From Pseudomonadota bacterium (GTDB lineage: Bacteria; Pseudomonadota; Alphaproteobacteria; Rhizobiales; Xanthobacteraceae): DNA of 11,030 bases. Where the stretch lies: the NCBI GenBank assembly GCA_023432845.1, contig JAEZEY010000072.1:1-11030 (forward strand), in the 5' to 3' direction. Positions within the stretch are counted from its first letter, which is position 1. Every line of letters begins with the position of its first letter. A model generated the notes under the pieces. It saw nothing but the letters and a program-made list of their open reading frames with translations. It ran no database searches and was not told the origin of the DNA. Shown piece after piece: positions 7,184 through 11,030 of the stretch. The translations under genes were made by a program, and so were the position numbers.

Positions 7184-7195
7184 TTCGCGCGCGAA
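7184..7195. repeat. 12-bp GC palindrome in blh leader
   Basis: TTCGCGCGCGAA is a perfect 12-bp palindrome, 20-31 bases upstream of the blh ATG on the minus strand and inside its predicted leader. It could be a second regulator site or a small RNA hairpin. It could also be chance in CG-rich sequence. Confidence 0.3.
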
Positions 7196-7209
7196 TGTCG
7201 CGGCGCGGC

Positions 7210-7238
7210 TTGACGTATATATTAGAGATGCCTAATTT
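7210..7238 (+). promoter_or_regulatory. predicted promoter of bigR-rhodanese-TSUP operon
   Basis: TTGACG at 7210-7215 matches five of six -35 bases. A 17-bp spacer leads to TAATTT at 7233-7238, a 3-of-6 match to the -10 box. The spacer contains most of the inverted repeat at 7218-7239, so a bound repressor would block RNA polymerase. The regulator's ATG follows at 7268. Confidence 0.5.
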
Positions 7239-7243
7239 AGCAA
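7216..7243 (-). promoter_or_regulatory. predicted blh promoter
   Basis: Reading leftward, TTGCTA at 7243-7238 and TATATA at 7221-7216 form a -35/-10 pair with a 16-bp spacer, each matching four of six consensus bases. It overlaps the rightward promoter and the same palindrome, so one repressor could silence both directions. Confidence 0.45.
7218..7239. promoter_or_regulatory. candidate BigR/SqrR operator between divergent genes
   Basis: TATATTAG (7218-7225) and CTAATTTA (7232-7239) form an inverted repeat with seven of eight positions complementary around a 6-base centre. The inner arms ATTAG and CTAAT are perfect. It is the only strongly AT-rich patch between the two genes. BigR and SqrR are known to bind AT-rich palindromes in the promoters of their sulfur operons, so self-regulation by the adjacent ArsR protein is the simplest reading. 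Confidence 0.6.
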
Positions 7244-7267
7244 TACCACACGCTCACGGAGCCCGGA

Positions 7268-7606
7268 ATGTCCACCCGAACCGCGGCCGTTAAGGCCCTC
7301 GCCACCGATAAAAGCATGGCTCAGCTGGAACGCAAGGCGGCGGAAGCCGCTTCGCTGCTCAAGCTGCTCGCCAACGAAAACCGCCTGCTTATCCTGTGCC
7401 GGCTCGCGGTCGCGGGCGAGGCGTCGGTTGGAACTCTCTGCGACGCCATTGATCTGAGCCAGTCGGCTCTGTCGCAGCATCTCGCCAAGATGCGGCAGGA
7501 CGGCCTTCTCGCCACCCGGCGAGACGCCCAGACCATCTATTACCGCATCGCCGATGAGGACGCCGGCCGGCTCCTGAAGGTGCTCAAGGACATCTACTGC
7601 CCCTGA
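7268..7606 (+). CDS. bigR: ArsR-family persulfide-responsive repressor (BigR/SqrR-like)
   Basis: A 112-residue winged-helix repressor of the ArsR/SmtB type. The core begins LLKLLANENRLLILCRL (30-46), and the recognition helix region is around residues 61-80 (SQSALSQHLAKMRQDG), followed by the beta-wing (LLATRRDAQTIYYRI). Cys44 and Cys111 sit where the BigR and SqrR subgroup has its two redox cysteines, which form a disulfide or polysulfide bridge with reactive sulfur species and release DNA. An extra Cys58 lies just before the HTH. No ELCVCDL-type metal site of arsenic sensors is present. GGAG at 7258-7261 precedes the ATG by six bases. It heads a plus-strand operon with a rhodanese and a TSUP exporter and faces blh across a shared palindrome, so autoregulation is likely. 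The response to persulfide is inferred from family and context. Confidence 0.85.
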   Translation: MSTRTAAVKALATDKSMAQLERKAAEAASLLKLLANENRLLILCRLAVAGEASVGTLCDAIDLSQSALSQHLAKMRQDGLLATRRDAQTIYYRIADEDAGRLLKVLKDIYCP

Positions 7607-7633
7607 CGCGGCCAACACCATCCGAGGAACCCG

Positions 7634-8017
7634 ATGAAGACCATTACGCCCGAACGCGCCGCCGAACTCGTCAAGAATGGCGCGACTCTGATCGACATCC
7701 GCGAAAGCGGTGAATATGCCGGCGAGAACATCCCCGGCGCGCGCCATCACGCCCTGTCGCAGATCGGCCCGGAGACGGTGCTGCGCGCCGGCGACACCGT
7801 GCTCATCTTCCACTGCAAGTCCGGCGGCCGCACTACCATGAATGCCAAGATGCTCGCCGCTTCGTCCAAGAACTGCGAAGCCTATGTGATGAGCGGCGGC
7901 ATCGAAGCCTGGAAGCGCGCCGGCTTTGCCACCTCGGCGCGTCCCGCGCGCGCCCCCGGCGACAATGCCGGCCAGGGTGGTTTCCTGCAACGCCTGTCGG
8001 GCCTGTTCCGCGGCTAA
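7634..8017 (+). CDS. single-domain rhodanese (sulfurtransferase)
   Basis: A 127-residue cytoplasmic protein with one rhodanese domain over roughly residues 5-105. It includes the entry motif LIDIRESGEYAGENIPGA and the active-site loop CKSGGRT with catalytic Cys61, which would carry a persulfide. MSGGIEAWKRAGF is the usual closing motif of the domain. The C-terminal tail of about 20 residues is Gly-rich and ends in an amphipathic LQRLSGLFRG. It starts 28 bases after the regulator's stop with GAGGAA (7624-7629) four bases before the ATG, consistent with one operon. Beside a persulfide dioxygenase it may move sulfane sulfur to or from glutathione, replacing the rhodanese-like domain that is fused to the dioxygenase in some relatives. 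The exact donor and acceptor cannot be told from sequence. Confidence 0.92.
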   Translation: MKTITPERAAELVKNGATLIDIRESGEYAGENIPGARHHALSQIGPETVLRAGDTVLIFHCKSGGRTTMNAKMLAASSKNCEAYVMSGGIEAWKRAGFATSARPARAPGDNAGQGGFLQRLSGLFRG

Positions 8018-8044
8018 CGCGGAAGCGCCAACGAGAGAGCCGCC

Positions 8045-8779
8045 GTGCTGCACGACTTGCTCGCCATCGCATCGGGAAGCCTCGTCGGCTTCACGCTCGG
8101 GCTGATCGGTGGCGGCGGCTCGATCCTCGCCGTGCCATTGCTGGTCTATGTGGTCGGCGTGCCATCGCCGCATGTCGCTATCGGCACCAGCGCCATCGCG
8201 GTGGCGGCGAGCGCGGCGATCAATCTCGCCGGTCACGCCCGCGCGCAAACCGTGAAGTGGCCCTGCGCCCTGGTGTTCGCCGCGTCTGGCATCGTCGGCG
8301 CCGCCCTTGGCGCCCAGCTCGGCAAGATGATTGACGGCGCGCGGCTGCTGGCGCTGTTCGGCGTTATGATGGTGGTCATCGGCGTCCTGATGCTGAAGCC
8401 GCGCCGCGGCGGCAGTAATCCGGACGTGAGACTCGACGTCCAAAGCGTCACGACGCTGTTGCCCTGGCTGATCGGCGGCGGCTTCGTCATCGTGCCTGGT
8501 TTGATCGCCGCCACCGCGATGCCGCTGATCAATGCCATCGGCTCGTCGCTGGTTTCGGTCACCGCCTTCGGCGCGACCACCGCGGCGAGTTATGCGTGGT
8601 CGGGTCTGGTCGATTGGCCGCTGGCGCTTCTGTTCATCGCCGGCGGTGCTGTCGGCGGCTTTGCCGGCACGCGGCTGGCCCGGCATCTCTCCGGCCACAA
8701 GAACGCGTTGACCCGCATCTTCTCCAGCATTGTCATCGCCGTCGGGCTCTATGTCATCGCCCGCGCCGTCGCCGGCTGA
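8045..8779 (+). CDS. TSUP (TauE/SafE) family anion exporter, shortened second repeat
   Basis: A 244-residue integral membrane protein of the TSUP family, whose members export sulfite, sulfoacetate and related organosulfur anions. The first half has the full signature GFTLGLIGGGGSILAVPLLV (15-34) with PSPHVAIGTSA (40-50). The second repeat has IGGGFVIVPGLI (143-154) and NAIGSSLVSVTAFG (163-176), but the glycine-rich helix that normally runs into GIGGG is nearly absent. Only TTLLPW separates it from the preceding soluble loop, so about 12-15 residues appear missing while the frame stays open. I count about seven hydrophobic segments. The start is GTG at 8045, 28 bases after the rhodanese stop, with a weak GAGAG ribosome binding site. 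In this operon its likely cargo is sulfite made by the persulfide dioxygenase. Confidence 0.9.
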   Translation: MLHDLLAIASGSLVGFTLGLIGGGGSILAVPLLVYVVGVPSPHVAIGTSAIAVAASAAINLAGHARAQTVKWPCALVFAASGIVGAALGAQLGKMIDGARLLALFGVMMVVIGVLMLKPRRGGSNPDVRLDVQSVTTLLPWLIGGGFVIVPGLIAATAMPLINAIGSSLVSVTAFGATTAASYAWSGLVDWPLALLFIAGGAVGGFAGTRLARHLSGHKNALTRIFSSIVIAVGLYVIARAVAG

Positions 8780-8839
8780 TTGTCCACCTGTCACCGAACC
8801 TTGATGGCCGCTGTCCAGGCGATAAGCTAGGCTCTGCGC

Positions 8840-8857
8840 CGCCGGCCACAGCCGGCG
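8840..8857. repeat. GC hairpin between TSUP gene and MAPEG gene
   Basis: CGCCGGC and GCCGGCG form a perfect 7-bp stem with loop CACA. It lies 60 bases after the TSUP stop and nine bases before the GGAGG of the next gene. No T-tract follows on either strand, so it is at most a weak or factor-assisted end point for the upstream operon. It could also affect translation of the next gene. Confidence 0.35.
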
Positions 8858-8875
8858 TCGGACACGGAGGCTGCG

Positions 8876-9274
8876 ATGTCGCGCGAACTGATGTGGCTCA
8901 CCTTCACGGTCATCCTGACTGGAGTTTTGTGGATTCCCTATGTCATCGACCGTATCAAGGTGCGTGGCCTGTGGGGCACCTTCGCCAACCCGTCGCGCGA
9001 CGACAAGCCGCAAAGCCCGTGGGCGCAGCGGCTCTATTTCGCTCACACCAACGCGGTCGATAATCTCGTCGTGTTCGCGCCGCTGGTGCTGATCCTCGAC
9101 AATATCGGACACACCTCGCGCGGCACCGTGATTGCCTGCGCGGTCTATTTCTGGGCGCGACTCGCCCATGCCATCGTCTATGCGTTCGGTGTGCCGGTGC
9201 TGCGCACGCTCACCTTCGCCGTCGGTTTCTGCGCCCAGGCGGCGCTGGTGCTGGCGATCTTCGGGAAGTTGTAG
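8876..9274 (+). CDS. MAPEG-family membrane protein
   Basis: A 132-residue protein with four predicted membrane helices, at about residues 7-24, 62-77, 84-104 and 110-129, matching the size and topology of MAPEG proteins (membrane-associated proteins in eicosanoid and glutathione metabolism). The segment FAHTNAVDNLVVFAPLV (55-71) corresponds to the family pattern Asn-x-x-Glu with a downstream Phe, here with Asp62 in the Glu position. YFWARLAHAIVY (91-102) carries the conserved Arg95. Bacterial members of this branch mostly have no assigned substrate; glutathione-dependent activity is possible but not shown. GGAGG at 8866-8870 lies five bases before the ATG. The 96-bp gap from the TSUP gene and the hairpin there make operon membership uncertain. 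It converges on the next gene with only 4 bp between stops. Confidence 0.85.
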   Translation: MSRELMWLTFTVILTGVLWIPYVIDRIKVRGLWGTFANPSRDDKPQSPWAQRLYFAHTNAVDNLVVFAPLVLILDNIGHTSRGTVIACAVYFWARLAHAIVYAFGVPVLRTLTFAVGFCAQAALVLAIFGKL

Positions 9275-9278
9275 TCGC

Positions 9279-10931
9279 TTATTGCACCGGCCCCGCCCGC
9301 TCGACGATGGCGCGTTTGTTTACACCGCCCGGCAAGGTGCCGAAGGCGCCACCACCCTCGCCGCCAAGGCGCGAGGCGCAGAAGGCATCCGCGACATAAG
9401 CCGGCGCGTACTTGATCAATAGCGCCGCCTGCAAGGCCAGCACCAAGTCGCGCACGAGCGCGCGGGCTTGCCCCTCGTCGTTGCGTTCGGCTCCGAGCAG
9501 CCTTTGCTCCAGCGCGCCGGCAAAGGCCTTGAGCCGAGGTTCGCCCGGCACGCTCAGTTCGGCGTGGAGAACTTCCGCCGCGTTGGCCGTGCGGCCGAGC
9601 GCGCGCAGCACGTCGAGGCACATCACATTGCCCGAGCCCTCCCAGATCGAATTGACCGGCGCCTCGCGGTAGAGCCGCGGCATCACGCTTTCCTCGATGT
9701 AACCGGAGCCGCCGAGCACCTCCATCGCTTCCAAGGTCACGAAGGGCGTGCGCTTGCAGATCCAGAACTTCGCCGCCGGCGTGATGACGCGGCGGAACAC
9801 GGTGGCAACCTCGTCGTCCTCGTCATAGGCGCGCGCGAGCCGGAACGTCAGCGCGGTCGCCGCCTCGCATTCCAGCGCCAGATCGGCGAGCACATTGGTC
9901 ATCAGCGGCTGGTCGACCAGCTTCTTCTGGAACACCGTGCGATGCCGCGCATGGTGGATCGCCTGCACGACCGCGGCGCGCATCAATGACGATGAGCCGA
10001 TCGAGCATTCCAGCCGCGTGTGATTGCCCATCTCGATGATGGTCGGGATGCCGCGCCCCTCCTCGCCGATCAACTGCGCATAGGCGCCCTCGAATTCGAC
10101 CTCGCTCGACGCGTTGGAGCGATTGCCGAGCTTGTCCTTGAGCCGCAGGATGCGGATGGCATTGCGCTCGCCGTCCGGCGTGAAGCGCGGCATCAGAAAA
10201 CAGCTCAACCCCTTGTCCGATTGCGCCAGAACCAGGAAGCCGTCGCACATCGGCGCCGACATGAACCACTTGTGACCGAAGAGCCGAAACGAACCGTCGC
10301 CGGTCGCCTCAGCGCGCGTGGTGTTGGTGCGCAGGTCCGAACCGCCCTGATTTTCGGTCATGGCCATGCCGAGCAGCGCGCCGGACTTATGACCCACGGT
10401 CATGAATCGCTTGTCGTAGTCGCGGCTGTAGATCTTGGGCAGCCACTGCGCGGCGATCTCGGGCGCGTGCTGCAAAGTCGGTACCGAGCCGTAAGTCATG
10501 GCGATCGGGCAATAAACGCCGCTCTCGATCTGGTTGAGCATGTAGGTGCCGGCGGCGCGCGCCACATGCGCGCCCGGCTGAGGCTTGGCCCACGGGCTCG
10601 AATGCAGGCCGGCGCGCAGCGCGATGGCCATGAGTTCGTGCCAGGCCGGATGAAACTCGACCTCGTCGAGCCGGTGGCCGCAGCGGTCGAACGTCTTGAG
10701 TTGCGGGGTGAACCTGTTGGCGTCAAAGCCGAGCTTGATCGTCTCGGGCTTGCCGAGCGTCGCGCCGAGCGCCTGCAATTCGCCCTCGGCCCAGCCGGCC
10801 TGTTCGCGCGCCACGCATTCGCGCAGCACGGTATCGCTGGCGAACAGATTGTACGGCTCCAGCGGCGGCGGCTGGTTCGCGACCTCGAGCACGGTCGGGC
10901 CTCCCGGCAAGGACGCCCGACCCGATTCCAT
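9279..10931 (-). CDS. aidB: AidB-like acyl-CoA dehydrogenase family flavoprotein
   Basis: A 550-residue flavoprotein close to what I recall of E. coli AidB (541 residues), a protein of the adaptive response to alkylation that binds FAD and DNA. Shared landmarks are NQPPPL at the N-terminus, REQAGW (42-47), EVEFHPAWHELM (90-101), MTENQGGSDL (191-200) for FAD binding, GHKWFMSAP (219-227), RLKDKLGNRSNASSEVEF, TPAAKFWICKR and EAMEVLGGSGYIEES. VNSIWEGSGNVMCLDVLR holds Glu431, the acyl-CoA dehydrogenase catalytic base position. The long C-terminal extension past this motif is characteristic of AidB rather than ordinary short acyl-CoA dehydrogenases (about 380 residues). The ATG at 10931 has only a weak ribosome binding site. 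A GTG at 10892 (residue 14) has GGGAGG seven bases upstream and may be the true start. No alkylation-repair genes are visible nearby, so isovaleryl-CoA dehydrogenase-like catabolic function remains possible. Confidence 0.88.
   Translation of the reverse strand: MESGRASLPGGPTVLEVANQPPPLEPYNLFASDTVLRECVAREQAGWAEGELQALGATLGKPETIKLGFDANRFTPQLKTFDRCGHRLDEVEFHPAWHELMAIALRAGLHSSPWAKPQPGAHVARAAGTYMLNQIESGVYCPIAMTYGSVPTLQHAPEIAAQWLPKIYSRDYDKRFMTVGHKSGALLGMAMTENQGGSDLRTNTTRAEATGDGSFRLFGHKWFMSAPMCDGFLVLAQSDKGLSCFLMPRFTPDGERNAIRILRLKDKLGNRSNASSEVEFEGAYAQLIGEEGRGIPTIIEMGNHTRLECSIGSSSLMRAAVVQAIHHARHRTVFQKKLVDQPLMTNVLADLALECEAATALTFRLARAYDEDDEVATVFRRVITPAAKFWICKRTPFVTLEAMEVLGGSGYIEESVMPRLYREAPVNSIWEGSGNVMCLDVLRALGRTANAAEVLHAELSVPGEPRLKAFAGALEQRLLGAERNDEGQARALVRDLVLALQAALLIKYAPAYVADAFCASRLGGEGGGAFGTLPGGVNKRAIVERAGPVQ
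10900..10905 (-). promoter_or_regulatory. strong Shine-Dalgarno for alternative aidB GTG start
   Basis: On the minus strand GGGAGG at 10905-10900 lies seven bases before a GTG at 10892, in frame with aidB. The upstream ATG at 10931 has nothing better than a GAGA overlapping the previous stop. The GTG start would give a 537-residue protein, beginning shortly before the conserved NQPPPL. Confidence 0.4.
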
Positions 10932-10939
10932 GCGCCGTC

Positions 10940-11030
10940 TCAGGGAAACAGCGCGACCTGATCGAGGCCCATGGTCTCGGGGTAGCCCATGATCAGGTTC
11001 ATGTTCTGGATCGCCTGCCCGGAGGCACCC
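10940..11030 (-). CDS. C-terminal end of unidentified gene (partial)
   Basis: The reading frame upstream of aidB on the same strand is open from the window edge to a TGA at 10942-10940, giving 29 residues that end NMNLIMGYPETMGLDQVALFP (the final 21 residues). It stops 8 bp before the aidB ATG, which suggests an operon. Met, Tyr, Asn and Asp content and the close spacing make it look like real coding sequence, but I do not recognise the family from this fragment. The start and most of the protein lie outside the window. Confidence 0.55.
   Translation of the reverse strand, partial: GASGQAIQNMNLIMGYPETMGLDQVALFP

Noticed and set aside
7232..9169. Open frame of 645 codons on the minus strand across bigR, rhodanese, TSUP and MAPEG genes
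   Set aside because: It runs antisense through four recognisable genes and their gaps, is Arg/Asp/Gly/His-rich with no known motif, and fits third-position GC bias.
1..11030. Mobile element, prophage, CRISPR array or defence system
   Set aside because: No transposase, integrase, terminal repeats, spaced repeats or defence-type domains appear on either strand. All genes are chromosomal in type with similar codon use.

Overview
The window is GC-rich, densely packed bacterial chromosome. Gene order and protein types point to an alphaproteobacterium of the Hyphomicrobiales (Bradyrhizobium/Rhodopseudomonas-like): an alaC-hom-glpX run beside a class I polyhydroxyalkanoate synthase, a BigR/SqrR-type sulfur sensor, and an AidB-type acyl-CoA dehydrogenase. 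This placement rests on recognising families by eye, with no database search. I see no RNA genes, CRISPR arrays, insertion sequences or phage genes.

Layout. (1) Positions 43-4053, minus strand: a small predicted lipoprotein, then an AlaC-like aminotransferase, homoserine dehydrogenase (hom) and class II fructose-1,6-bisphosphatase (glpX), read in that order. The hom start lies 3 bp after the aminotransferase stop and glpX 22 bp after the hom stop, so these are probably co-transcribed. (2) Positions 4054-4302: a divergent intergenic region with several operator-like palindromes. (3) Positions 4303-6243, plus strand: phaC, with the full Cys-Asp-His triad. (4) Positions 6250-8779: a sulfur module. 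A persulfide-dioxygenase-like metallo-beta-lactamase-fold enzyme (minus) is divergent from an ArsR-family regulator, a single-domain rhodanese and a TSUP (TauE/SafE) exporter (plus). One AT-rich palindrome lies between the two arms and overlaps both predicted promoters. (5) Positions 8876-9274, plus strand: a MAPEG-family membrane protein. (6) Positions 9279-10931, minus strand: an AidB-like acyl-CoA dehydrogenase, preceded by the last 29 codons of an unidentified gene that enters from the right edge.

How the genes work together. The left block covers amino-acid metabolism (alanine/glutamate transamination, and the aspartate-derived branch to threonine and methionine) plus a gluconeogenic/Calvin-cycle phosphatase. 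phaC makes carbon-storage polymer. The central module reads as hydrogen sulfide/persulfide detoxification: a thiol-persulfide sensor would derepress an enzyme that oxidises glutathione persulfide to sulfite, a sulfur transferase, and an exporter that removes sulfite or a related anion. This is a known kind of module. Its notable points here are the separate rather than fused domains, the shared divergent operator, and a TSUP protein that seems to lack part of its second internal repeat. I did not find a convincingly new type of system.
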